Assembly: GCF_015234585.1 (NCBI RefSeq)
Contig: NZ_JADFCM010000001.1
Coordinates: 1,550,001 to 1,614,000, forward strand
Origin: Pseudalkalibacillus hwajinpoensis
GTDB taxonomy: Bacteria > Bacillota > Bacilli > Bacillales > Guptibacillaceae
Length of the DNA: 64,000 nucleotides
Direction of reading: 5' to 3'
Part shown: positions 15,984 to 24,605 of the stretch, in pieces
Layout of the letters: every line of letters begins with the position of its first letter
How positions within the stretch are numbered: position 1 is the stretch's first letter
Translations under genes and position numbers: made by a program
The notes under the pieces: generated by a model
Database searches by the model: none
Told to the model about the DNA's origin: nothing
The model's input: the letters and a program-made list of their open reading frames with translations, nothing else

Positions 15984-18325
15984 TAATCATTTCCCTCCTT
16001 CTTACTCGGACGCAATTTAATCATTGTGAAGATCCCGAGCGCAGCAAGTCCAAGTACAAGGATTTCAAGCATCGTATCAAGTCCACGGAAGTCAACAAGA
16101 ATAACATTAACAACGTTGTCTCCTCCGCCCAATTTATAGGAGTTTTTAAGAAAGTACTCTGAAATTGGTTCAAACAATTTCGTACTGTGTGAAGCGATTC
16201 CTATCATAGTTACAAGAACCCCTACAGATATAGAGATGACCCAGTTAACGGCGTTTGTTCTTTTGGATTCCTTCTGTTTATCAAAATTAGGCAAGTGATA
16301 AAAACATAGAAGAAATAGTGCAACCGTTACGGTTTCTACAATAAGCTGAGTGAGCGCTAAGTCTGGTGCTCGGAAGAAGACGAATAATAGGGATAATCCA
16401 TACCCTACGATTCCAAGTACTAGAATAGCGGCAATACGATTCTTCATAAAAATCGTTCCAAAAGCAGCGCCGGCCATCACAATCGCTATAAGTAACTCAG
16501 GAATAGCAATCGGGGCCAGGTCATCAAATGACATTTTGAAGCCTCCAGTAACACTTATGGTGATGGAGACAAGAGCTATGAAGAAGATTAGGATATATAT
16601 CATGTAATGCCTGAGAGATCCAGTCATATAACCATTCGTTAATTTCTTAGATCCATTTATGATGCCGGTTATAATACCATCATAGGCTTTAGCTGCAGAA
16701 AGTTTACCAGGTAAAATAGTGTATATACGTTCCCATTTTGTACGGGTCAGATAGAAAGCCGTTCCTAGCAAAAGTACAGCTAAACTCATGTAAAGAGCAG
16801 GCCCCAATCCGTGCCAGAATTTAATATGCGTTTCACCAGCTGAACCGGCTATGGAATCCACCATCGGTGAAAGAAGAGAATGCCCAAAAACGTTCGGAAC
16901 AAAAGCAATGACGATCACAAGAAGTACAAGAATGATTGGCGAGATAAGCATACCAATCGGTGCTTCGTGTGGTTCTTTAGGTAATTTATCCCTTTGTTTA
17001 CCGGTAAATGTTCGGAAGAAAAGCATAATGGAATAAACAAAAGTGAAGATACTTCCGCCAACTGCTAAATAAGGGAAATAAGGTGAAACGGCTTCAACAA
17101 TTGTAGATGCATTTTCAAAATGCAGGGACGATTCAAAGAACATTTCTTTACTCAGGAAACCGTTTAGAAAAGGTAGTGGGAATCCTGCCATTGAGAATGT
17201 GCCAAAGAATGCTAAGGTTGCAGTGATTGGCATGAACGTAAATAGGCCTCCGAGTCTTCTAATATCTCGAGTGCCTGTCTCATGATCAATAATACCTGCG
17301 ACCATAAAGAGACTGCCTTTGAACGTAGCGTGGTTCAAAATGTGGAATACAGCTGCAAGAATAGCCACCTCAGTACCAAAACCTAACATAGCCATGATCA
17401 TACCCAGTTGACTAATCGTCGAATAGGCGAGGATAGCTTTAAGGTCTGTTTGTCTAACAGCCATATAAGATCCCCAGCATAGCGTGAGCAATCCAAATCC
17501 ACTAACAATCAAGAAAAAGAGATCGGTACCTGCGAAGATGAGGCTTAACCTCGCAACAAGGTAGATACCAGCTTTAACCATAGTAGCTGAGTGTAGGAAG
17601 GCGCTGACTGGTGTTGGTGCTTCCATTGCGTCAGGTAACCATGTATGAAATGGAAACTGAGCTGACTTCGTAAAAGCTCCCAGTAGTACGAGTACTAAGA
17701 TGAATGGGAAAAGGGAAGACGTAACAATCATCTCTCCGTTTTCAATAATCCCCCTAATACTTGCCGTTCCTGTGATATCTGCCATGAGTAGAAAACCACC
17801 GAGCATGGCTAGACCGCCAAAAACAGTAATCATCATTGATTTAAGGGCACCAGATGTTGATTTCTCTCGTTGGTACCAGTATCCAATTAGCAGGAATGAT
17901 GAAATGCTCGTTAATTCCCAGAATGTGTAGAGAACAAATAAATTATCCGACAACACAACCCCGAGCATGGCTCCCATAAACAATAGGAGATAGACATAAA
18001 AATGGCCAAGCTTTTCGGCTTTACTTAAATAATAAATGGAATAGAGAACAACGAGTGATCCAATTCCAGTGATCAAAAGCGCGAAAAACAGGCCAAGACC
18101 ATCAATATAGAATGTAACGTTCACTCCGAGTGATGGAATCCACTCAAACGTTTTAAGTGTATGTACACCCTGCGTAACTTCTTTTATAAACGTAAGAAAA
18201 TACCCAAACAACACTATCGGAACTAAAAGAACAAACCATCCTAAATGGACTTGTTTGACGCCCCGATAAAGTAACGGGATGAAAAACGCTGCCAGAAAAG
18301 GTAGCAAGACAGCTGCATGAAGCAT
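15983..18325 (-). CDS. mrpA: Mrp Na+/H+ antiporter subunit MrpA
   Basis: A 780-residue, about 20-helix protein. The N-terminal 500 residues are NuoL-like (VLYTFWELTSISSFLLIGYW with the conserved Glu, GAFTKSAQFPFHTWLP with the Lys). The C-terminal part holds the DUF4040-type segment (FVFFRAPDLALTQLIVETV) and the conserved end GGGDNVVNVILVDFRG. The length and ending match MrpA of B. subtilis (about 800), so no MrpB is fused to it. ATG at 18325 follows GGGGAGG. First gene of the minus-strand operon; it contributes to Na+ efflux and pH homeostasis. Confidence 0.95.
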   Translation of the reverse strand: MLHAAVLLPFLAAFFIPLLYRGVKQVHLGWFVLLVPIVLFGYFLTFIKEVTQGVHTLKTFEWIPSLGVNVTFYIDGLGLFFALLITGIGSLVVLYSIYYLSKAEKLGHFYVYLLLFMGAMLGVVLSDNLFVLYTFWELTSISSFLLIGYWYQREKSTSGALKSMMITVFGGLAMLGGFLLMADITGTASIRGIIENGEMIVTSSLFPFILVLVLLGAFTKSAQFPFHTWLPDAMEAPTPVSAFLHSATMVKAGIYLVARLSLIFAGTDLFFLIVSGFGLLTLCWGSYMAVRQTDLKAILAYSTISQLGMIMAMLGFGTEVAILAAVFHILNHATFKGSLFMVAGIIDHETGTRDIRRLGGLFTFMPITATLAFFGTFSMAGFPLPFLNGFLSKEMFFESSLHFENASTIVEAVSPYFPYLAVGGSIFTFVYSIMLFFRTFTGKQRDKLPKEPHEAPIGMLISPIILVLLVIVIAFVPNVFGHSLLSPMVDSIAGSAGETHIKFWHGLGPALYMSLAVLLLGTAFYLTRTKWERIYTILPGKLSAAKAYDGIITGIINGSKKLTNGYMTGSLRHYMIYILIFFIALVSITISVTGGFKMSFDDLAPIAIPELLIAIVMAGAAFGTIFMKNRIAAILVLGIVGYGLSLLFVFFRAPDLALTQLIVETVTVALFLLCFYHLPNFDKQKESKRTNAVNWVISISVGVLVTMIGIASHSTKLFEPISEYFLKNSYKLGGGDNVVNVILVDFRGLDTMLEILVLGLAALGIFTMIKLRPSKKEGND

Positions 18326-18351
18326 TCTACAAAAACCTCCCCACTAATGCT

Positions 18352-18384
18352 CAATATGATAAAAGTTCAAATGAACTCATATTG
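18352..18384 (-). repeat. nested inverted repeat in the mrpA leader
   Basis: CAATATG (18352-18358) pairs with CATATTG (18378-18384); inside it, AGTTCA (18364-18369) pairs with TGAACT (18372-18377). It lies 27-60 bases before mrpA, downstream of a possible TTGATT -35. It could be an operator or a 5' hairpin controlling the operon. Confidence 0.5.
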
Positions 18385-18503
18385 CGATACCTCAATTGTA
18401 ATCAAAAACCGACACGTTTATCAACTTTTCCTGTTTAAAAAAGCAACTTTCCCGTATAAGTTTTCCAAACATCGCCGATTCTATTTGCGAAAGGAGGATT
18501 CAC

Positions 18504-18962
18504 GTGATAAAATCCATTTCTATTCTTATTCCTATCCTTATATTGTTAACGGCGTGTCAAACGATATATAAAAGCGAGGATCAATCTCCATTTGGTCCAA
18601 GAGAATATTTTCGCTCAATAGAAATGGCTCCCATCGGAGCCGCAATAATGAAAGATCATAAACCGTTAAGTTCATTAGAAGCTATTCGAAAAAAAATAAA
18701 AAACGAGTCTGCTATAAATGATGTCATTATTTTATCCCGTAATGACCAAACGGTGGTGGCGTTGAAACCTTTTGCATATACAAGACAAGATATTGAGCCA
18801 TTGCTTACAGAGTACAAGGAATGGTTTCAAGCAGAAGGATTGGCGGTTGTCTTCTTATCAGAACCTGATCACTTTCGAAAAGCGAAGAAAATGAAGACGA
18901 CTGATGAAGTAACAAGCGAAGAGTGGACTTCTTCATGGGGGAACTACTTTGAAATCGAATAA
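18504..18962 (+). CDS. putative lipoprotein, YhcN/YlaJ-like
   Basis: A 152-residue protein with a classic lipoprotein signal: MIKSISILIPILILLTAC with the lipobox LTAC at about residues 15-18. The mature part has the pattern AIRKKIKNESAINDVIILSRNDQTVVAL, resembling the paired beta-alpha unit of YhcN/YlaJ spore lipoproteins, though the match is loose. GTG at 18504 follows AAAGGAGG. It is divergent from mrpA and convergent with sda. Function unknown; a sporulation role is inference. Confidence 0.65.
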   Translation: MIKSISILIPILILLTACQTIYKSEDQSPFGPREYFRSIEMAPIGAAIMKDHKPLSSLEAIRKKIKNESAINDVIILSRNDQTVVALKPFAYTRQDIEPLLTEYKEWFQAEGLAVVFLSEPDHFRKAKKMKTTDEVTSEEWTSSWGNYFEIE

Positions 18963-18999
18963 AATAAAAAGGCCAACCCTGGATACGATCAAGGTTGGC
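18962..18999. terminator. terminator between the lipoprotein gene and sda
   Basis: GCCAACC (18972-18978) pairs with GGTTGGC (18993-18999) across 14 bases. On the minus strand it is followed by a strong T run, making it mainly the sda terminator. Confidence 0.8.
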
Positions 19000-19004
19000 A
19001 ATGT

Positions 19005-19148
19005 TTAAATCCCGATAAGAGAAACTTGCTTATCAAGTCTGCGCCTTTTGATCTCACGTTGAATAAGACCAATAAAGTCGCTACTTAGCTTTAATTCTTT
19101 TGCCTTATAAAAGGATTCAATCAATAAGTCATCTGATAACTTTTCCAT
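19005..19148 (-). CDS. sda: sporulation checkpoint inhibitor Sda
   Basis: A 47-residue protein, MEKLSDDLLIESFYKAKELK, then SDFIGLIQREIKRRRL, closely matching the antiparallel helical hairpin of B. subtilis Sda (46 residues). Sda binds the histidine kinase KinA and blocks entry into sporulation when replication is disturbed. ATG at 19148 follows AGGAGGTG by 7 bases. The DnaA boxes at 19263-19362 lie between it and yqeG, in agreement with DnaA control of sda in B. subtilis. Confidence 0.93.
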   Translation of the reverse strand: MEKLSDDLLIESFYKAKELKLSSDFIGLIQREIKRRRLDKQVSLIGI

Positions 19149-19262
19149 GATTAAGCACCTCCTGAATAAGGTTCTATTCTCCGTCTAGTCCGCATATTGT
19201 GTATGTGGATCTTTTATTTGCAGTAAGCTTACCACGTAAACATACGGAGAACAACCGTTCCG

Positions 19263-19362
19263 TTATCCACAGTGAAGAGTGGATAATTTGTGGGTATCAT
19301 GTTTATATCTTAGTCATTCACAATGATTTAATGGTTTGTTTATGTTAATAATGTTATCCACA
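19263..19362. promoter_or_regulatory. DnaA-box cluster between sda and yqeG
   Basis: Two perfect DnaA boxes, TTATCCACA (19263-19271 and 19354-19362, plus strand), and a one-mismatch box on the minus strand at 19278-19286. The first and third form an inverted pair, TTATCCAC-8-GTGGATAA. Weaker 7/9 matches include TCATTCACA near 19314 and a minus-strand match near 19289. In B. subtilis DnaA binds at sda and connects replication status to the checkpoint. Confidence 0.8.
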
Positions 19363-19442
19363 TATTTTGTGAATGACATAATGTGTCGAAAAATTTTGAT
19401 TTTATTATTTTGTTTTCATTTTGTTCATTCGTAAGTTAATAG

Positions 19443-19470
19443 TTGTACGAGGTGAAAATATTGATACAAT
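19443..19470 (+). promoter_or_regulatory. sigma-A promoter of the yqeG operon
   Basis: TTGTAC (19443-19448), a 16-base spacer and TACAAT (19465-19470), 33 bases before the TTG start of yqeG. Confidence 0.6.
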
Positions 19471-19502
19471 AGGGATGTCACTAATAGTAGGAGTGTTGCA
19501 AT

Positions 19503-20018
19503 TTGCTAAATAAGTTTTTACCAAATGAACATGTACAAGACATCTTTCAAATAAGTCCAGAATTATTGAAAGAGCGAGGCATTAAGGGCATTATTACTGA
19601 TCTCGATAACACCCTTGTGGAATGGAATAGAGCTGACGCCACACCTAAGTTGCTAAAATGGTTTAAGCAAATGAGTGATGAGGGCATTCTCGTTACCATT
19701 GTTTCGAATAATAATAAGACAAGAGTAGAAAAGTTTGCCTCACCAGTTGAGGTGCCATTTATATATGAAGCTCGAAAACCGATGACTAAAGCTTTTCGGA
19801 AAGCGTTGAAGGATATGAACCTTAGCGCAGATGATACTGTAGTTATTGGAGATCAAATTTTCACGGATGTCGTCGGAGGAAATCGCATGGGGCTTCATAC
19901 AATTCTTGTCGTGCCAGTTGCAAGCACAGATGGGTTCTTTACGAAATTCAATCGAAAAATAGAAAGCATTTTCCTTACCTGGATGAAACGAAAAGGGAAG
20001 ATAAATTGGGAGGAATAA
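19503..20018 (+). CDS. yqeG: HAD-family phosphatase YqeG
   Basis: A 171-residue HAD superfamily hydrolase. Motif I, ITDLDNTLVEW, gives Asp33 and Asp35; VTIVSNNN is motif II; KALKDM with VIGDQIFTDVVGG supplies motifs III and IV. The YqeG group comprises small phosphatases of unknown substrate. TTG at 19503 follows AGGAG by 9 bases. It leads a tightly packed operon and overlaps the ribosome site of yqeH, with 2 bases between the genes. Confidence 0.9.
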   Translation: MLNKFLPNEHVQDIFQISPELLKERGIKGIITDLDNTLVEWNRADATPKLLKWFKQMSDEGILVTIVSNNNKTRVEKFASPVEVPFIYEARKPMTKAFRKALKDMNLSADDTVVIGDQIFTDVVGGNRMGLHTILVVPVASTDGFFTKFNRKIESIFLTWMKRKGKINWEE

Positions 20019-20020
20019 GT

Positions 20021-21130
20021 TTGGACAACGAACAAATTATTTGCGCCGGATGCGGTGTACACATTCAAACAGAAGACAAAAACGCACTTGGCTATGCACC
20101 ACCGTCTGCACTTAATCGAGACGTCATTATATGTCAGCGTTGTTTTCGTTTAAAGCACTATAATGAAATTCAAGACGTTTCTTTAACAGATGATGACTTT
20201 TTGAAAATACTAAATGAAATTAGCCAAACGGATGCTCTTATCGTCAAGATTGTCGATATCTTCGATTTTAATGGAAGTTGGCTTCCTGGTATTCAGAGAT
20301 TCGCAGGAGGAAACCCTGTTTTATTAGTTGGAAACAAAGTAGATTTGTTGCCCAAGTCAGTAAACAAATCAAAGTTAGTAAAGTGGATGCAAACAAGCGC
20401 CAAAGAGAATGGACTAAAGCCTGCTGATGTCATGTTAATGAGTGCAGAAAAAGGCGATAGCGTTATGGATGTAGCAGGTGAAATTGATCGCTTGAGAGAT
20501 GGAAAAGATGTTTATATAATTGGCTGTACAAATGTTGGTAAATCAACTTTTGTAAATCAACTTATACAAGAGTTTGGCGGAGATGCAGAGCAAATGATTA
20601 CAACAAGTCAGTTTCCAGGTACAACACTTGACTTGATTGATATTCCGCTTGATGATGGAAAGACATTATATGACACCCCAGGTATTATTAATCATCATCA
20701 AATGGCACACTTTGTCAACGCTGAGGAATTAAAAGTAATTAGTCCAAAGAAAGAAATTAAGCCTAAAGTATTTCAGTTAAATGAAGGACAAACGCTGTTT
20801 TTCGGTGGACTTGCACGCCTTGATTTTGTCGAGGGCGGAAGGCAGTCTTTTATTTGTCATGTGTCAAATGATCTCTATATCCATCGTACAAAAATTGAGA
20901 AGGCTGATGATCTTTATGATGAGCATCTAGGAGAACTTCTTTATCCTCCGGGAGATCAGTCAAAGAAAGAGCTGCCTGCTCTAGTTGGTCATGAACTCCG
21001 CATCAAAGAGGAAAAGATGGATATCGTTTTTTCAGGTCTAGGATGGGTAACCGTATCCGGTAAAGGAACAACTGTGAAAGCATATGCACCTGAAGGAGTA
21101 GGCGTGTCTATTAGAAAATCACTCATCTAG
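20021..21130 (+). CDS. yqeH: circularly permuted ribosome-assembly GTPase YqeH
   Basis: A 369-residue protein. An N-terminal zinc knuckle (Cys8, Cys11, Cys38, Cys41) is followed by G motifs in permuted order: NKVD (G4) first, then GCTNVGKST (G1), DTPG (G3). The C-terminal domain ends in FSGLGWVTV and GVGVSIRKSLI, as in B. subtilis YqeH (366). It functions in 30S subunit biogenesis. TTG at 20021 follows GGGAGGAATAAG; the frame to 20006 would run through that site. Confidence 0.95.
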   Translation: MDNEQIICAGCGVHIQTEDKNALGYAPPSALNRDVIICQRCFRLKHYNEIQDVSLTDDDFLKILNEISQTDALIVKIVDIFDFNGSWLPGIQRFAGGNPVLLVGNKVDLLPKSVNKSKLVKWMQTSAKENGLKPADVMLMSAEKGDSVMDVAGEIDRLRDGKDVYIIGCTNVGKSTFVNQLIQEFGGDAEQMITTSQFPGTTLDLIDIPLDDGKTLYDTPGIINHHQMAHFVNAEELKVISPKKEIKPKVFQLNEGQTLFFGGLARLDFVEGGRQSFICHVSNDLYIHRTKIEKADDLYDEHLGELLYPPGDQSKKELPALVGHELRIKEEKMDIVFSGLGWVTVSGKGTTVKAYAPEGVGVSIRKSLI

Positions 21131-21140
21131 GAGGCAGATA

Positions 21141-21986
21141 ATGGGGAAGTTATATGGACTGATTGGTCATCCTATAGGACATTCGATGTCACCGATCATG
21201 CATAACGGTGAATTTAAAGAGCTTGGTTTATCGCATCATTACCATGCATTTGATCTATCGCCAGAACAGCTGGAAGATGGTGTGGATGCAATGAAAATGC
21301 TTGATATTCAAGGTTTCAATGTGACCATTCCACACAAAGTCGCCATTATTCCATTACTAGATGAGGTAGAGCAAGAAGCTATTGATATTGGTGCAGTTAA
21401 TACGGTTTATAAGCGTGATGGTAAATATATCGGTACGAACACTGATGGATCAGGTTATTTATTTTCGTTGCTCACTTTGATTGGAGAAAAAAACTTGAGC
21501 GGCAAGAAAATTCTTGTTATTGGTGCTGGTGGCGCTGCTCGAGCAGTTGCTGTTTCTGTTTCCCAATCCGAGGTGGCATCTTTAACGATTGCCAATCGAA
21601 CACTTGAGAAAGCAGAAGAGCTATCAAAATTATGTCAACATTACAGCGTGGCAAATGCTATAACGCTATCTGAAGCAGAGACTTCATTGGGACAGTTCGA
21701 TATCGTTATTAATACAACGTCTATTGGTATGAGCCCTCACCTTGATCGAATGCCAATATCACTTGAACATATAAGATCAGGTACGGTTGTTAGTGATTTG
21801 ATTTATAATCCACTAGAAACAAAATGGATGAAGCTTGCAAAATCAAAAGGCGCAGTCACTGATAATGGCATCTCGATGTTCGTTGAACAGGGGGCGCTTG
21901 CATTTGAAAAGTGGACAGGAGTCTCGCCTGATCGGAAACGAATGCGAAATACGGTTTTAAAAGAGCTAGGAGGATATTCATGTTAA
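21141..21986 (+). CDS. aroE: shikimate dehydrogenase AroE
   Basis: A 281-residue enzyme that reduces 3-dehydroshikimate to shikimate with NADPH. It shows GHPIGHSMSPIMHN at the substrate site (about 9-22), NVTIPHK with the catalytic Lys, VIGAGGAARAV as the dinucleotide loop and NTTSIGM. ATG at 21141 is preceded by GGAGGCAG. It sits in the yqeH-aroE-yhbY order common to Bacillaceae and overlaps yhbY by 7 bases. Confidence 0.95.
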   Translation: MGKLYGLIGHPIGHSMSPIMHNGEFKELGLSHHYHAFDLSPEQLEDGVDAMKMLDIQGFNVTIPHKVAIIPLLDEVEQEAIDIGAVNTVYKRDGKYIGTNTDGSGYLFSLLTLIGEKNLSGKKILVIGAGGAARAVAVSVSQSEVASLTIANRTLEKAEELSKLCQHYSVANAITLSEAETSLGQFDIVINTTSIGMSPHLDRMPISLEHIRSGTVVSDLIYNPLETKWMKLAKSKGAVTDNGISMFVEQGALAFEKWTGVSPDRKRMRNTVLKELGGYSC

Positions 21987-22270
21987 CAGGAAAACAAAAG
22001 CGTTTCTTACGCGCAAAAGCTAATCGTCTAAACCCTATTTTCCAAGTAGGAAAAGGTGGCGTGAATGAGAATATGACAAAACAAATTGAAGAAGCATTAG
22101 AGGTTAGAGAGCTTATTAAAGTAAGCATTCTTCAAAATTGTGACGAAGATCGCAATACAGTTGGGGTACAACTATCAACTGAAACAGGGGCGGAACTCGT
22201 ACAAATTATTGGGAATATGGTTGTTTTGTATAAAGAATCAGAAGAGAATAAAGAAATTATTCTTCCATAA
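21980..22270 (+). CDS. yhbY: YhbY-type CRM-domain RNA-binding protein
   Basis: A 96-residue single CRM domain: MLTGKQKRFLRAKANRLNP, KGGVNENM, and a C-terminal IGNMVVLYK strand. YhbY (YqeI) binds pre-50S ribosomal RNA. It starts within the end of aroE after GGAGGATATTC and shares its final base with the nadD ATG (TAATG), implying coupled translation. Confidence 0.93.
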   Translation: MLTGKQKRFLRAKANRLNPIFQVGKGGVNENMTKQIEEALEVRELIKVSILQNCDEDRNTVGVQLSTETGAELVQIIGNMVVLYKESEENKEIILP

Positions 22271-22860
22271 TGACTGTTGAGAAAAAATTAAGAGTCGGCC
22301 TACTTGGTGGAACATTTGACCCCCCTCATCTCGGTCATCTTACCATTGCGCAAGGGGTGCTCGAAACTTGCCGAATGGATGAAATTTGGTTTATGCCAAG
22401 TCATCGACCTCCACATAAAAATGGTAGTCATATTACTGATAATCATCACCGTGTGAAGATGGTACAGTTGGCAATAGAGGGGAACCCTTACTTTAAGCTT
22501 TCTTTAATCGAATTTGAACGTAATGACCGATCCTATACAATTGATACAATTGAAATATTGAAAGAAAATTATCCTAATATCGATTTTTATTTTATCATTG
22601 GTGGAGATATGATTGAGGATCTCCCCAATTGGCATCGAATTGATGAGTTGTCTTCGATGATTTCATTTGTAGGAGTAAATCGACCTGGGTATGATCCAGA
22701 TAAAGAACGTTACAATGTTTCTGTTATAGATGTTCCTCAAATCGATGTTTCTTCAAGTGAATTAAGAGACGATTTACGCCATAGAAAGAGTGGACGGTAC
22801 TTGCTTCCAGAAGCTGTCCGAACTTTTATTGAAGAGAAGGGATTATATGAATCGAACTGA
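22270..22860 (+). CDS. nadD: nicotinate-nucleotide adenylyltransferase NadD
   Basis: A 196-residue nucleotidyltransferase. GGTFDPPHLGH is the HxGH-type ATP site, IIGGDM and the late DVSSSELRDDLR block (ISSTxxR-like) complete it. It makes deamido-NAD from nicotinate mononucleotide and ATP; NadE at 5341 performs the next step. ATG overlaps the yhbY stop. Its last bases contain the yqeK start. Confidence 0.95.
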   Translation: MTVEKKLRVGLLGGTFDPPHLGHLTIAQGVLETCRMDEIWFMPSHRPPHKNGSHITDNHHRVKMVQLAIEGNPYFKLSLIEFERNDRSYTIDTIEILKENYPNIDFYFIIGGDMIEDLPNWHRIDELSSMISFVGVNRPGYDPDKERYNVSVIDVPQIDVSSSELRDDLRHRKSGRYLLPEAVRTFIEEKGLYESN

Positions 22861-23413
22861 AGCGTTAAAGTTAGTTGAGCCTCATTTAACTGAGCATCGC
22901 TACGTTCATACTGTTGGAGTAACGGATACTGCAATTGAGCTTGCAGAAAAATATGGCGCAGATCGTCAAAAGACAGAAATTGCGGCTATTTTTCATGATT
23001 ATGCTAAGTTTCGTCCAAAGGATGAAATGCGCCAGGTTATTATTGATCAAGGATTTCCTGAAGATTTGCTGGAGTATTCGCCTGAACTCTGGCACGCTCC
23101 AGTTGGAGCTTATTTAGTACGTTGTGAGATAGGGATTGAGGATGAAGAAATTCTAAATGCCATCAAATATCATACTTCAGGTCGTCCTGAAATGACATTA
23201 ATGGAAAAATGTGTGTTTATAGCTGATTACATTGAACCAGGACGCTCATTTCCTGGTGTAGATGAGGTCAGAGAAATGGTTCAACAAGATCTCGATCAAG
23301 CTATTGCGTTGTCTCTCAGGAATACTGTGCAGTTTCTAATGAAGAAGAATCAACCCGTTTATCCGGCGACGTTCTTAACATATAACAGCATTGTAAAATC
23401 ATTGAACGCCTGA
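22847..23413 (+). CDS. yqeK: HD-domain hydrolase YqeK (diadenosine tetraphosphatase type)
   Basis: A 188-residue HD-family protein: HRYVHTVGVTDTAIELA, then the HD pair in AAIFHDYAKF, followed by IKYHTSGR and KCVFIADYIEPGR. YqeK proteins have been shown to be symmetrical Ap4A hydrolases. ATG at 22847 overlaps nadD by 14 bases and follows GAGAAGGG. Upstream in-frame starts in the nadD region would add non-homologous residues. Confidence 0.92.
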   Translation: MNRTEALKLVEPHLTEHRYVHTVGVTDTAIELAEKYGADRQKTEIAAIFHDYAKFRPKDEMRQVIIDQGFPEDLLEYSPELWHAPVGAYLVRCEIGIEDEEILNAIKYHTSGRPEMTLMEKCVFIADYIEPGRSFPGVDEVREMVQQDLDQAIALSLRNTVQFLMKKNQPVYPATFLTYNSIVKSLNA

Positions 23414-23433
23414 GAAGAATTGGAGGAAACAAT

Positions 23434-23787
23434 ATGAATGAAAACCAAATGATTAACCTTGCTGCAAAAGCAGCCGATGATAAAAGAGCTGAAGATATTG
23501 TAGCCCTTAATATGAATGGAGTTTCTTTAATTGCAGATTACTTCTTGATTTGTCACGGGAATTCAGAGAAGCAAGTTCAAGCTATTGCAAAAGAGGTTAA
23601 AGACCAGGCATTAGAGCAAGGTATGGATGTGAAGAGGCTTGAGGGATATGACCAAGCGAGATGGGTTCTTGTTGATTTAGGGAACGTCATTGTCCATATT
23701 TTTCATAAAGATGAGCGCAACTATTATAATCTTGAGAAATTATGGGGCGATGCACCGCATTTAAGCCTTGAAGAAATTCTAGCATAA
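23434..23787 (+). CDS. rsfS: ribosomal silencing factor RsfS
   Basis: A 117-residue protein with the DUF143/Iojap fold: DIVALNMNGVSLIADYFLICHGNSEKQ at the start and WVLVDLGNVIVHIFHKDERNYYNLEKLW, both family signatures. RsfS binds L14 and prevents subunit joining when nutrients are short. ATG follows TGGAGGAAAC. The conserved position between yqeK and yqeM supports the call. Confidence 0.95.
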   Translation: MNENQMINLAAKAADDKRAEDIVALNMNGVSLIADYFLICHGNSEKQVQAIAKEVKDQALEQGMDVKRLEGYDQARWVLVDLGNVIVHIFHKDERNYYNLEKLWGDAPHLSLEEILA

Positions 23788-23788
23788 T

Positions 23789-24517
23789 ATGCAATCGTAT
23801 GAACGCTTTTCTTATGTTTACGATCGTTTGATGGAAGAAGCTCCTTATGAGAAATGGTCTGCTCTTGTTAAAGGGGAATTGTCTCATGGTCGTATTTTGG
23901 ATTTAGGATCTGGTACTGGAGAATGTTCAATTAGACTTGCGTCAGCGGGATATGATGTTACTGCAGTGGATCTTTCAGAACATATGCTTTCCGTGGCGCA
24001 AGATAAAGCACTAAAATACAATCTTCCTTTAAACCTGCTCCAACAAGATATGAGAGAACTTGATACTGGTGAAACGTACGACATAGTAACGATTTTTTGT
24101 GATTCTTTGAACTATGTCACAGATAAAAATGGTGTTCAAGATTCTTTTCGAAGCATTTATAAGCATTTAAAATCAGGTGGGGTTTTGTTATTTGATGTTC
24201 ACTCTCTTCACAAAATGGAAAACCATTTTGTTGGTCATACTTTTGCGAGTAGTGAAGATGATATTTCCTATATATGGAATAGTTATGCCGGGGAAGAAGA
24301 GGGCTCTGTTGAGCATGAATTAAGCTTTTTTGTAGAAAATGAAGAAGGTCTCTATGAACGATTTGATGAGCTTCATTTTCAAAGAACGTTCCAAATGGAT
24401 GATTATATAGCCTGGTTAACAGAGGTAGGCTTTTCGAATATTACAGTAACAGCTGACTTTACTGAGCTAGTTCCAACTCCTACATCTGAGCGCCTGTTTT
24501 TTAGAGCTGTGAAATGA
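23789..24517 (+). CDS. yqeM: class I SAM-dependent methyltransferase YqeM
   Basis: A 242-residue methyltransferase. ILDLGSGTGECSIRLA is motif I, VTAVDLSEHML motif II, and FCDSLNYV lies at motif IV. The target is not known. ATG is one base after the rsfS stop. Last gene of the yqeG operon, followed by a strong bidirectional terminator. Confidence 0.88.
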   Translation: MQSYERFSYVYDRLMEEAPYEKWSALVKGELSHGRILDLGSGTGECSIRLASAGYDVTAVDLSEHMLSVAQDKALKYNLPLNLLQQDMRELDTGETYDIVTIFCDSLNYVTDKNGVQDSFRSIYKHLKSGGVLLFDVHSLHKMENHFVGHTFASSEDDISYIWNSYAGEEEGSVEHELSFFVENEEGLYERFDELHFQRTFQMDDYIAWLTEVGFSNITVTADFTELVPTPTSERLFFRAVK

Positions 24518-24553
24518 AAAAAGAGTGATTTCAATTGAAATCACTCTTTTTTT
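24517..24553. terminator. bidirectional terminator between yqeM and comER
   Basis: An essentially perfect palindrome: AAAAGAGTGATTTC, loop AATT, GAAATCACTCTTTT and further T. It serves two convergent genes. Confidence 0.9.
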
Positions 24554-24605
24554 TATTTGGTTAAAGGAAACGGCTAAGTTTTGACGAATGAACTTTAAGT
24601 AGTTA

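Noticed and set aside
15983..18325. MrpA-MrpB fusion explaining the missing mrpB
   Set aside because: The protein is slightly shorter than normal MrpA and ends with the usual MrpA C-terminus, so no extra domain is present.
18317..18571. 84-codon ORF between mrpA and the lipoprotein gene
   Set aside because: It overlaps the mrpA start region and the lipoprotein signal peptide in another frame and has no ribosome site.
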